Assembly (NCBI GenBank): GCA_950097015.1
Contig: CATNEN010000009.1
Location: 1,056,501 to 1,120,500 of the forward strand
Direction of reading: 5' to 3'
Origin: Macrostomum hystrix
Lineage: Eukaryota; Platyhelminthes; Macrostomidae
Length of the DNA: 64,000 nt
This document shows positions 9,920-20,203 of this stretch, in pieces (the first letter of the stretch is position 1; every line of letters starts with the position of its first letter). Under the pieces are notes generated by a model. The model did no database searches and was not told where the DNA came from. It was given only the letters and a program-made list of their open reading frames with translations. Both the position numbers and the translations under genes were made by a program.

Positions 9920-12900
9920 ATGCGTTCGACAACTACTACTATGCTTGAGCTGCTGCTTCTGCAACTGCTCGCAAGCCTCGGCTCCAGCAGCCAGCCACTG
10001 GGCTCCAACAGTCGCCTGTGCAAGACCATCACCATCACGAACGGACTGTACGAGACCCACCGGAACATCAGCCGACTGCACGCAGAACTCAGCGCCACGG
10101 TGGCCGGATGCCAGTATTTGAACGGCGATCTCAATATCTTGAATGTCGGCGCTGATCCGACATCCGAGCAGCCTCTCGACGACGCTATCCGTGGACTTGA
10201 GACAGACTTTCTCGACTCCATCGTTGAGATCAGCGGGCGGTTGGTCATTAAACGTGTCAACTTGAAGCGACTCACCTTGCGCAACCTGCGGGCTATACGC
10301 GGCTACAATCACGAGAATGTGAGTCCATTCTACTCAATGGAAGTCTGGCAGACGAGATACCCCACCCAACTGGAGCTGCCCAAGCTGAGCGCCATCCTGC
10401 AAGGCAGTGTCAACATGATTGGCACAGTGCATGCGGACCTGTACTGCCATTTGACTCGCAGAGTACACTGGCTGAGTCTGTTTCAAAACCCAGCGCTGCA
10501 AAAATTCATCGATGATGCCTCCCTCATGGCTCTCGGCGACCAACTAATAAGAGTCGATAAGTTCGATGAGATCGAGAGGGCCTGCAGTTCAGTACTGAAT
10601 TGCAGTAGCAGCTGCCACACTGAAAGGTCTGGTCGACAGCTCTGCTGGTCCGACGGGCAAGACGGCTGCCAGAAATTCAACGGATGTCTCGAGCGACCGT
10701 GCCTAAATTGCTACCGACATCCCCAAACACGCACCGAGGAGTGTTGCAACACCGACTGTCTCGGCGGCTGCTCCGACCGGCCTGATGGCTGTTTCTCCTG
10801 TCGCGATGTCATTCTGCATGGGGTTTGCAAGGGCGCGTGTCCACTCAAGTCGGACCCGAACCCTGGCACAAATAGGGTCGACAGTTTCAACTCCAGCATG
10901 AAGCGGGTGGGCCACATCTGTGTGAACAAGTGCGAGATGCCGTTTGTGACGAGCTCCAACGAAGAGCACTGCTTGAGCGAGTGTCCTCAGACTGAGTACC
11001 CGTACCAAGGTGTCTGCAAAAAATGCACCCTGTCGTCTTGCAAGTCATGCACGATCACAAAGCTAATCCTGAATGACGATGAGGCACAGAAGCTCAAGGA
11101 CAGAAACTGCACGACCTGGCGAACGGACGCCTCCTTGGAAGTCAGCGGCGACAAGCTGAGCAGCAAGGCCAGTCTGATGACACTGGAATCACTACAAATA
11201 TTTTATGGTCGCTTGTTTATCAAGAGAAGCGAAGGCCTGGTACAAAATCTAGGAATTCTCAAGAATTTAAAGTTCGTGTCGGACAACTTTGGAATTACGA
11301 CTTTAAAGACAACCTACATTGGTCTCGCCAAGCTCAGATACGCAAAGTCTCTCTTGTTTATGAGGGTGAGCGGTCTGTGCAAGGCTTGGTACCCCAGCAA
11401 CAGAATTCATGAAATCATGGAGGTCACCAAGGAGTTTCCGATATCCATCAGAGACATCAGCTTCGACAACTCGAGCGAAGTGTGCCGAAATGCTGCCTGC
11501 GACCCTCAGTGCAGAGACGAGTGCTGGGGACCCGGACCGGACATGTGCGTGGCCTGCAGGAACTTCGAGGTGGACGGTCGCTGTCATGCCACGTGCAAGC
11601 ATGCAGGCCGATATCAGCTAGGCTCCTCGTGTCTGCCGTGCCACAGTGAGTGCGACGGCGGCTGCAGCGGTCCGAGCGCTTCCGAGTGCGAGCGATGCCG
11701 AAACCTGAAGGAGGACGACAAGTGCGTGGCCTCCTGCAGTCGAGAAATGCGCGCGAGCTCAAAGGGCGTCTGCTACTCGGTGGCGACAGCGAGGCTCTTT
11801 GCTGTCGGCATCGGCGTCGGCCTGCTGATTCTGCTGCTTCTGCTGCTGCTGCCGCTCGCCTACCTGCACTACCGCAAGCGAATGCGAAAGTACGAGATGG
11901 TCGACCTGGACGAGTACCTAAAGGATCCGAGCAATCCGAGCGACATGGCGAAGCTGCTGATTGTGAACGACGACGATGTGGTGAAGCAGAAGGAGATCGG
12001 CAGCGGCGCGTTCGGCACCGTGTACAAGGGCATTCTGAGGTCCAGCACAAACAAGGGAGTGCGCGAGCTGCCTGTGGCCATCAAGGTGTTGCGCGGTCAC
12101 AGTCCGAAGCTGGGACAGGAGCTGCTGAATGAGGCGAGTGTCCTGGCCAGAGTGCAGCATCCGTGCTGCATCCGGCTGGTGGCTCTGTGCCTGACCCAGG
12201 AGCCGCAGCTGATCACGGCGCTGATGCCTCGAGGCTGTCTGCTGGAGTTCCTGCGAACTCACCACAACCAAATCGGAGCGGAGCGAATGCTGCGTTGGGG
12301 CCTGCAGGTGGCAGAGGGCATGGAGTACCTGGAGTCTCTCGGCATTGTACACCGCGACCTGGCTGCTCGCAACGTGCTGCTTCAGTCTCCGGATCAGGTC
12401 CGCATCACGGACTTCGGTCTGGCTCGCCTGCTGAACCTGTCGGAGGGCGAGTTCGTCCAGACTGCGGGCCTCCTTCCAGTGAAGTGGCTCGGCGTGGAGT
12501 GCTTCGAGTCCGGACTTTTTAGCCACAAGTCGGATGTGTGGAGCTACGGAGTGCTTCTGTGGGAGATCTGCACCTTCGGCGAGTCGCCCTACAACCCGTA
12601 CGGAATTCGGTCGGTCGAGGACATCACAGGGCTGCTGAAGAAGGGCATCCGACTGAACCAGCCCGACATCTGCAGCATCGACTTCTACAACATCCTGCTG
12701 AGCTGCTGGCTGCCTCAGCCGGAGTCTCGACCGAGCTTCCGCGACTTGGTGGACACAATGACCGAGTGCCTGAATATTCCGTCCAAGTACATTGCCCAGG
12801 GCTACAGCATCGCTGATCCGGAGATGGGCACCGATGATGCCTTCGGCGATGTCAAAGAGATGTCCCTGTCGTCGCTGGCGAAAAAGAGCGGTGGCGGCCG

Positions 12901-13183
12901 CAGGTTCGTTTGCAGTCACGACAAGCACGGCTTGGAGCTGAATGCGTATATCTCAGACCCGACCAGCCGCTACGCACCGCAGCTGCGCCACCCTCCGGTG
13001 GGTCCAGTGAGTTCCAGCGACACCAGCGAGAGCTCCAAGCTGCTGTGCGGCCAGTTCAGTGTTCAGTCCGAGCCGGACGACTATCTGACCCCGACATCGC
13101 CGAGCGGCGTAAATGGAAGCAGCGATGCAGCTGAAGGTTCAAACGGCGTCTTGGATGACTACCTGACGCCGAAGAAGGCTTGA
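9920..13183 (+). CDS. EGFR-like receptor tyrosine kinase, full-ectodomain type (B1)
   Basis: An intronless frame of 1087 residues. Signal peptide (about 1-24, LLLLQLLASLGSSS), L domain 1 (about 33-205), furin-like Cys-rich region 1 (about 215-375), L domain 2 (about 390-520), a shortened Cys-rich region 2 (about 523-620), membrane helix (about 632-657), kinase (about 697-958) and a tail with two DDYLTP motifs. GSGAFG, VAIK, HRDLAARN and DFG are all intact. As in all four copies, the EGFR activation-loop tyrosine is replaced by Phe (EGEFVQT). From about residue 214 to the end of the kinase, B1 is almost identical to A1 apart from a 783-bp block that A lacks. L domain 1 and the tail differ clearly from type A. 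Predicted product: plasma-membrane receptor kinase of the EGFR/ErbB family. Confidence 0.95.
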   Translation: MRSTTTTMLELLLLQLLASLGSSSQPLGSNSRLCKTITITNGLYETHRNISRLHAELSATVAGCQYLNGDLNILNVGADPTSEQPLDDAIRGLETDFLDSIVEISGRLVIKRVNLKRLTLRNLRAIRGYNHENVSPFYSMEVWQTRYPTQLELPKLSAILQGSVNMIGTVHADLYCHLTRRVHWLSLFQNPALQKFIDDASLMALGDQLIRVDKFDEIERACSSVLNCSSSCHTERSGRQLCWSDGQDGCQKFNGCLERPCLNCYRHPQTRTEECCNTDCLGGCSDRPDGCFSCRDVILHGVCKGACPLKSDPNPGTNRVDSFNSSMKRVGHICVNKCEMPFVTSSNEEHCLSECPQTEYPYQGVCKKCTLSSCKSCTITKLILNDDEAQKLKDRNCTTWRTDASLEVSGDKLSSKASLMTLESLQIFYGRLFIKRSEGLVQNLGILKNLKFVSDNFGITTLKTTYIGLAKLRYAKSLLFMRVSGLCKAWYPSNRIHEIMEVTKEFPISIRDISFDNSSEVCRNAACDPQCRDECWGPGPDMCVACRNFEVDGRCHATCKHAGRYQLGSSCLPCHSECDGGCSGPSASECERCRNLKEDDKCVASCSREMRASSKGVCYSVATARLFAVGIGVGLLILLLLLLLPLAYLHYRKRMRKYEMVDLDEYLKDPSNPSDMAKLLIVNDDDVVKQKEIGSGAFGTVYKGILRSSTNKGVRELPVAIKVLRGHSPKLGQELLNEASVLARVQHPCCIRLVALCLTQEPQLITALMPRGCLLEFLRTHHNQIGAERMLRWGLQVAEGMEYLESLGIVHRDLAARNVLLQSPDQVRITDFGLARLLNLSEGEFVQTAGLLPVKWLGVECFESGLFSHKSDVWSYGVLLWEICTFGESPYNPYGIRSVEDITGLLKKGIRLNQPDICSIDFYNILLSCWLPQPESRPSFRDLVDTMTECLNIPSKYIAQGYSIADPEMGTDDAFGDVKEMSLSSLAKKSGGGRRFVCSHDKHGLELNAYISDPTSRYAPQLRHPPVGPVSSSDTSESSKLLCGQFSVQSEPDDYLTPTSPSGVNGSSDAAEGSNGVLDDYLTPKKA

Positions 13184-14189
13184 GCCTCTGGACTCTCTGT
13201 TTCGTGAGTTTGAAGTTGCAGTGGCGTAAATGACTGATTTATTTGTAACACATTTTTTTTGCTGCATAGCTACCTAGGTTTCATTGGCTACTGGCCAGAC
13301 AGATTCGGATATACTTTTGTTTTACTTACTCGATACGCTCGAAAATGGGAAGAATTCATCGCTAATACCCGATGTTGAATTGAATTTTAACGTACAGTTT
13401 TTCTATAACACTGTGAGTATGGCAATAGCCCATGCAAGGGTCATCGCCGGAACTTCGTGATTCAGGCATGTTTGCTGTCAGCTGTCAGCTGAGTGGTAAC
13501 TTCCCAACCTTTTCAGAAGAAATATCTCCCCTTGCCGTAGAGATTTCGCTTATGTATAATATACTACGCAATACCGAATCGAGTTTGTTAATCCTAATCC
13601 CTTTTTTTCCTCGATCCAGGCGCTGTATAATGTACCAGAACTCATTTTTTTAATCTAAGGACTTTGTACGCTACATTCGCTTACATTAAAGCAGTACTTT
13701 AATCACTTTCTCTTGAGTTGCCATTTGAGCAGTAATGTTTGTATAAATGCACTTTTATTTGTCGCTCATGTCTGCACTGTTGTACGTCGCAAATTCAATA
13801 TTGCTACAAGCATAGTCTCCAATCTGATCTGCACTTTCGTTGCCATGGAATTACCCAGTAATTTATGATTTTCTAATTCAATGGCCTTCTGCAGCGAATA
13901 TGTTTAGACTCCAGTGAGCTGCCTCAGCCAAATGCGCAGCCAGAAGACCCTGTGAAAAGTTTTCGAAATCGCAAATAAACTAAATGTTTAGCAGACAAAT
14001 GAAATCGCTTAACTTTTTCTGGTTCGCCTGTCATTTTTAGGGCTATATTTTAGCTGTTGGTGCCTGGCCAAGTGTGTAAGTAAGATGAAGACAAATAGCA
14101 GTTCACAGCTGTTTACAGCCCAGTCCACTGAGTAGTCACTGCACCTACGAGCTACTCTATAGTGAATAGGGAATAAGGTGCCTTGCTCG
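13184..14189. other. 3' flank of receptor B1
   Basis: AT-rich, non-coding; it contains a candidate polyadenylation signal in GCAAATAAAC at about 13972. No other gene recognised. Confidence 0.5.
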
Positions 14190-14443
14190 AGATTCGGGTG
14201 GCTTTCACAAGACCGCAATTTCACAACGCCGAAAATTCTTGCACTGTCCATTCATACGACCGAAACTTCACAAGACCGAAATTTCACAACGCCGAAAAAT
14301 AAAAATGCAGAAGGACAGTGCAAGACTTTTCGGCGTTGTGAAATTTCGGTCTTGTGAAGTTTCTGTCTTGTGAAGTTTCTGTCTTATGAAGTTTCTGTCT
14401 TATAAAAAATGTGTTTCGGCGTTGTGAAAGCCATCCCGAGATT
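14190..14443. mobile_element. Foldback (palindromic) element, unit 1
   Basis: Outer ends are inverted relatives (GGCTTTCACAA at about 14200 and TTGTGAAAGCC at about 14423). Inside lies a perfect hairpin with 33-nt arms at about 14265-14298 and 14327-14359, built on CACAACGCCGAAA / TTTCGGCGTTGTG. GAAGTTTCTGTCTT then repeats three times. No coding capacity. Probably a foldback or MITE-like element. Counterpart at 37684-37937. Confidence 0.75.
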
Positions 14444-14998
14444 GTAACTGCTCTAGGCACTGGTCTCCGGCCTAGTTTTAATTAATTAAATTTATAATTA
14501 ATTGCATATCCAGTTTAAATTTTTGCATAACGAAGCAGTTATAACAGTAGTTGCAATCTCGTCTCCGTGTCAGAAAATATTTACGAGCATAATTTTCATG
14601 AAATTCAATAAGCATTTAACACTATGGCAATGGTGCAGTCGCACTGCCGCAGCTGTTGAGGTCGGGTGCAAGCTGGTCCTGCATCTGGGACTTAATAATT
14701 GCCAGCTGTTTGCCCGTGCTTACACATTCAGCCGCAAAACTTTAATAAAACAAAAACTCCTCTCAGGTAAACCGATTTCCACAAAATTCAGGAAATTAGT
14801 AAAATTTGCAGCACTACAACTTCTAGTGTTTAATAACTGGAAAATTGTATCATTTGTTTTTATTAGCTTTCGTTATAACTTATATCGATTATTCATTACT
14901 CAACTATTGCCATATTTCTAAGATGCAAAATCTGAAAGATGCAAAAGTTTTGGCAGGGCACTTTTCAGGTTCTCCACCCAGAACTCGACGGCGTAACG

Positions 14999-15198
14999 CT
15001 GCAACTCATTAGCTAACACTTATCTAATTATATGGCCTCTGCAACTCATTAGCTAACACTTATCTAATTATATGGCCTCTGCAACTCATTAGCTAACACT
15101 TATCTAATTATATGGCCTCTGCAACTCATTAGCTAACACTTATCTAATTATATGGCCTCTGCAACTCATTAGCTAACACTTATCTAATTATATGGCCT
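14999..15198. repeat. 40-bp tandem array, five units (unit 1)
   Basis: Five exact copies of a 40-bp unit starting CTGCAACTCATTAGCTAAC. Counterpart at 38494-38693. Confidence 0.95.
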
Positions 15199-15257
15199 CA
15201 AAGAAGCATTTTATTATTTGTGTCTCACACTCGGCCGAAAAAATAAACAATGCGTGC

Positions 15258-16968
15258 CGTACACTCATGAATGCTGACTTCAGGGCTAGGACACTCATGA
15301 ATGCTGACTTCAGGGCTAGGACACTCATGAATGCTGACTTCAGGGCTAGGACACTCATGAATGCTGACTTCAGGGCCAGGACACTCATGAATGCTGACTT
15401 CAGGGCCAGGACACTCATGAATGCTGACTTCAGGGCCAGGACACTCATGAATGCTGACTTCAGGGCTAGGACACTCATGAATGCTGACTTCAGGGCTAGG
15501 ACACTCATGAATGCTGACTTCAGGACTAGGACACTCATGAATGCTGACTTCAGGGCTAGGACACTCATGAATGCTGACTTCAGGGCTAGGACACTCATGA
15601 ATGCTGACTTCAGGGCTAGGACACTCATGAATGCTGACTTCAGGGCTAGGACACTCATGAATGCTGACTTCAGGGCCAGGACACTCATGAATGCTGACTT
15701 CAGGGCCAGGACACTCATGAATGCTGACTTCAGGGCCAGGACACTCATGAATGCTGACTTCAGGGCCAGGACACTCATGAATGCTGACTTCAGGGCTAGG
15801 ACACTCATGAATGCTGACTTCAGGGCCAGGACACTCATGAATGCTGACTTCAGGGCCAGGACACTCATGAATGCTGACTTCAGGGCCAGGACACTCATGA
15901 ATGCTGACTTCAGGGCTAGGACACTCATGAATGCTGACTTCAGGGCTAGGACACTCATGAATGCTGACTTCAGGGCTAGGACACTCATGAATGCTGACTT
16001 CAGGGCCAGGACACTCATGAATGCTGACTTCAGGGCTAGGACACTCATGAATGCTGACTTCAGGGCTAGGACACTCATGAATGCTGACTTCAGGGCTAGG
16101 ACACTCATGAATGCTGACTTCAGGGCTAGGACACTCATGAATGCTGACTTCAGGGCCAGGACACTCATGAATGCTGACTTCAGGGCCAGGACACTCATGA
16201 ATGCTGACTTCAGGGCCAGGACACTCATGAATGCTGACTTCAGGGCCAGGACACTCATGAATGCTGACTTCAGGGCTAGGACACTCATGAATGCTGACTT
16301 CAGGACTAGGACACTCATGAATGCTGACTTCAGGGCTAGGACACTCATGAATGCTGACTTCGGGGATAGGACACTCATGAATGCTGACTTCAGGGCTAGG
16401 ACACTCATGAATGCTGACTTCAGGGCTAGGACACTCATGAATGCTGACTTCAGGGCCAGGACACTCATGAATGCTGACTTCAGGGCTAGGACACTCATGA
16501 ATGCTGACTTCAGGGCCAGGACACTCATGAATGCTGACTTCAGGGCCAGGACACTCATGAATGCTGACTTCAGGGCCAGGACACTCATGAATGCTGACTT
16601 CAGGGCTAGGACACTCATGAATGCTGACTTCAGGGCCAGGACACTCATGAATGCTGACTTCAGGGCCAGGACACTCATGAATGCTGACTTCAGGGCTAGG
16701 ACACTCATGAATGCTGACTTCAGGGCTAGGACACTCATGAATGCTGACTTCAGGGTCAGGACACTCATGAATGCTGACTTCAGGGCTAGGACACTCATGA
16801 ATGCTGACTTCAGGGCCAGGACACTCATGAATGCTGACTTTAGGTTCAGGACACTCATGAATGTTGACTTCAGGTTCAGGACACTCATGAATGCTGACTT
16901 CAGGGCTAGGACACTCATGAATGCTGACTTCAGGGCCAGGACACTCATGAATGCTGACTTACTTCAGG
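15258..16968. repeat. Long 30-bp minisatellite, about 57 units
   Basis: Units of 30 bp around CTCATGAATGCTGACTTCAG. The main variation is C or T in the GGGCYAGG block. The period is a multiple of three without stops, so artefactual open frames run on both strands. It lies between the foldback region and the next LYPLA 3' fragment. A related array of about 46 units is at 39959-41330, with extra variants (GGAGAC, GGACAT) at its two ends. Confidence 0.95.
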
Positions 16969-17305
16969 TTTAGGAAAGTGAAGAGTAGGACTAACACATT
17001 TACCAAGGAATAATTGGTTAATAGAATATGTAAATAGTACTAGCAGTAGTAGAATAGTCTGTTGCTTGTTTAATTGGTGGCCCCAGAAAGTGGCCAACAA
17101 AACCATGCTTTTTGATCAACATAGAACAAGAATTTGAATATCATTTCACTGCAGAGAACTTTAAATTAAAATATGAAAGAAGACAACAGCATCAATGACA
17201 GACTGACTCAACAGGAGTGCAAATAACAGGATCTAGCAAGTCCGAGTTCTTGAAGTTTGAGCTCTCAGAGCCTCACGAGCCGCTGCGTTTCCGTGGCCGC
17301 CCGAC

Positions 17306-17359
17306 TCACTCGATCGGTGGCAGCAGCTTCGCCAGGAACTGCTTCATGTCCGCCATCTC
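17306..17359 (-). pseudogene. Duplicated terminal exon of the LYPLA gene (unit 2)
   Basis: Same 54-bp exon as at 281-334 (offset 17025), coding EMADMKQFLAKLLPPIE plus stop behind an intact acceptor. The upstream minisatellite again ends in the 30-bp array and receptor A2 rather than in a LYPLA exon. The 3' flank 17019-17305 matches 1-280. Confidence 0.85.
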
Positions 17360-17382
17360 CTGTGGTGCGAGCAACAAGAATT

Positions 17383-19433
17383 GGTGACTGCAGCCACTGT
17401 CACATCAGACACTGCACCCACTGCCACACCTGACACTGCAGCCACTGTCACATCAGACACTGCACCCACTGCCACATCAGACACTGCACCCACTGCCACA
17501 CCTGACACTGCAGCCACTGTGACATCAGACACCCTGCCTTCACCCACTGTCACACCAGACACTGCAGCCACTGCCACATCAGACACTGCAGCCACTGTCA
17601 CATCAGACACTGCACCCACTGCCACATCAGACACTGCACCCACTGCCACATCAGACACTGCACCCACTGCCACACCTGACACTGCAGCCACTGTCACATC
17701 AGACACTGCACCCACTGCCACATCAGACACTGCACCCACTGCCACATCAGACACTGCACCCACTGCCACATCAGACACTGCAGCCACTGCCACATCAGAC
17801 ACTGCACCCACTGCCACACCTGACACTGCAGCCACTGTCACATCAGACACTGCACCCACTGCCACATCAGACACTGCACCCACTGCCACACCTGACACTG
17901 CAGCCACTGTCACATCAGACACTGCACCCACTGCCACATCAGACACTGCACCCACTGCCACATCAGACACTGCACCCACTGCCACATCAGACACTGCAGC
18001 CACTGCCACATCAGACACTGCACCCACTGCCACACCTGACACTGCAGCCACTGTCACATCAGACACTGCACCCACTGCCACATCAGACACTGCAGCCACT
18101 GCCACATCAGACACTGCACCCACTGCCACATCAGACACTGCACCCACTGCCACATCAGACACTGCACCCACTGCCACATCAGACACTGCAGCCACTGCCA
18201 CATCAGACACTGCACCCACTGCCACATCAGACACTGCACCCACTGCCACATCAGACACTGCACCCACTACCACACCTGACACTGCAGCCACTGTGACATC
18301 AGACACCCTGCCTTCACCCACTGCCACATCAGACACCCTGCCTTCACCCACTGCCACATCAGACACTGCACCCACTGTGACATCAGACACCCTGACTTCA
18401 CCCACTGCCACATCAGAAACTGCACCCACTGCCACACCTGACACTGCAGCCACTGTCACATCAGACACTGCACCCACTGCCACATCAGACACTGCACCCA
18501 CTGCCACATCAGACACTGCACCCACTGCCACACCTGACACTGCAGCCACTGTCACATCAGACACTGCACCCACTGCCACATCAGACACTGCAGCCACTGC
18601 CACATCAGACACTGCACCCACTGCCACATCAGACACTGCACCCACTGCCACATCAGACACTGCACCCACTGCCACATCAGACACTGCACCCACTGCCACA
18701 TCAGACACTGCACCCACTGCCACACCTGACACTGCAGCCACTGTCACATCAGACACTGCACCCACTGCCACATCAGACACTGCACCCACTGCCACACCTG
18801 ACACTGCAGCCACTGTCACATCAGACACTGCACCCACTGCCACATCAGACACTGCAGCCACTGCCACATCAGACACTGCACCCACTGCCACATCAGACAC
18901 TGCACCCACTGCCACACCTGACACTGCAGCCACTGTCACATCAGACACTGCACCCACTGCCACATCAGACACTGCAGCCACTGCCACATCAGACACTGCA
19001 CCCACTGCCACATCAGACACTGCACCCACTGCCACATCAGACACTGCAGCCACTGCCACATCAGACACTGCACCCACTGCCACATCAGACACTGCAGCCA
19101 CTGCCACATCAGACACTGCAGCCACTGCCACATCAGACACTGCACCCACTGCCACATCAGACACTGCACCCACTGCCACATCAGACACTGCACCCACTGC
19201 CACACCTGACACTGCAGCCACTGTCACATCAGACACTGCACCCACTGCCACATCAGACACTGCAGCCACTGCCACATCAGACACTGCACCCACTGCCACA
19301 TCAGACACTGCACCCACTGCCACATCAGACACTGCACCCACTGCCACACCTGACACTGCAGCCACTGTGACATCAGACACCCTGCCTTCACCCACTGTCA
19401 CACCAGACACTGCAGCCACTGCCACATCAGACA
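17383..19433. repeat. 24/30-bp LYPLA-intron minisatellite, unit 2
   Basis: Same repeat as 358-1754 but about 650 bp longer, with a different order of 24- and 30-bp variant units. The long open frames on both strands are repeat artefacts. Confidence 0.95.
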
Positions 19434-19804
19434 CCACATCCCACACAGTCAGGACCATTCAATTGACATCCCACACAGTCAGGACCATTCAATTGGAATC
19501 CCACACAGTCAAGACGATCCAATTGACATCCCACACAGTCAGGACCATTCAATTGGCATCCCACACAGTCAAGACGATCCAATTGACATCCCACACAGTC
19601 AAGACCATTCAATTGGCATCCCACACGGTCAAGACCATTCAATTGGCATCCCACACGGTCAAGACCATTCAATTGGCATCCCACACAGTCAAGACGATTA
19701 AATTGACATCTCACACAGTCAGGACCATTCAATTGACATCCCACACAGTCAAGACCATTCAATTGACATCTCACACGGTCGGGACCTATCATTTGCCACC
19801 CCAT
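19434..19804. repeat. 30-bp tandem array, unit 2
   Basis: About 12 units, one more than the unit 1 copy at 1755-2095. The joint with the LYPLA minisatellite is the same as in unit 1, so the joint predates the unit duplication. Confidence 0.9.
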
Positions 19805-20203
19805 GCACGCAGTTATAATCAGTCAGTCTCACACCGACTGCATAAATCTGCTTGACTTTTGCTCTACAGAAAGTACAACCGCGAGGGCTCCGAGAGTGCG
19901 CTATTCACGCAGCCAATGAGAGCCCAGAACCAACAGCAGCCAGTAAAGCAACAGAATTTTGGCGTTATTGGGCTGCAACTCGACCCGCCTCTCCCAGTGG
20001 ATTCGCTCTGCTTGTGAAGAAAGGCATTTAAGCGCTCTCCTCGATACAAGCGTAGAAGAGAAGAACGTTACCAGAATTTCATTTCTGAATCTGGGCGTCA
20101 AAGATTCACTTCTAAGAGACTTTCGCAACACAGACAGGAGCAGCAACAATCTTCTGACTGAAGAAAGTTACTCAGCACGATAGCCTTCAGGTGTCAACTT
20201 TCG

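Noticed and set aside
15188..16973. Repetitive proteins of about 590 codons on both strands (also 39944-41333)
   Set aside because: Pure 30-bp tandem repeat read in frame; both strands are equally open.
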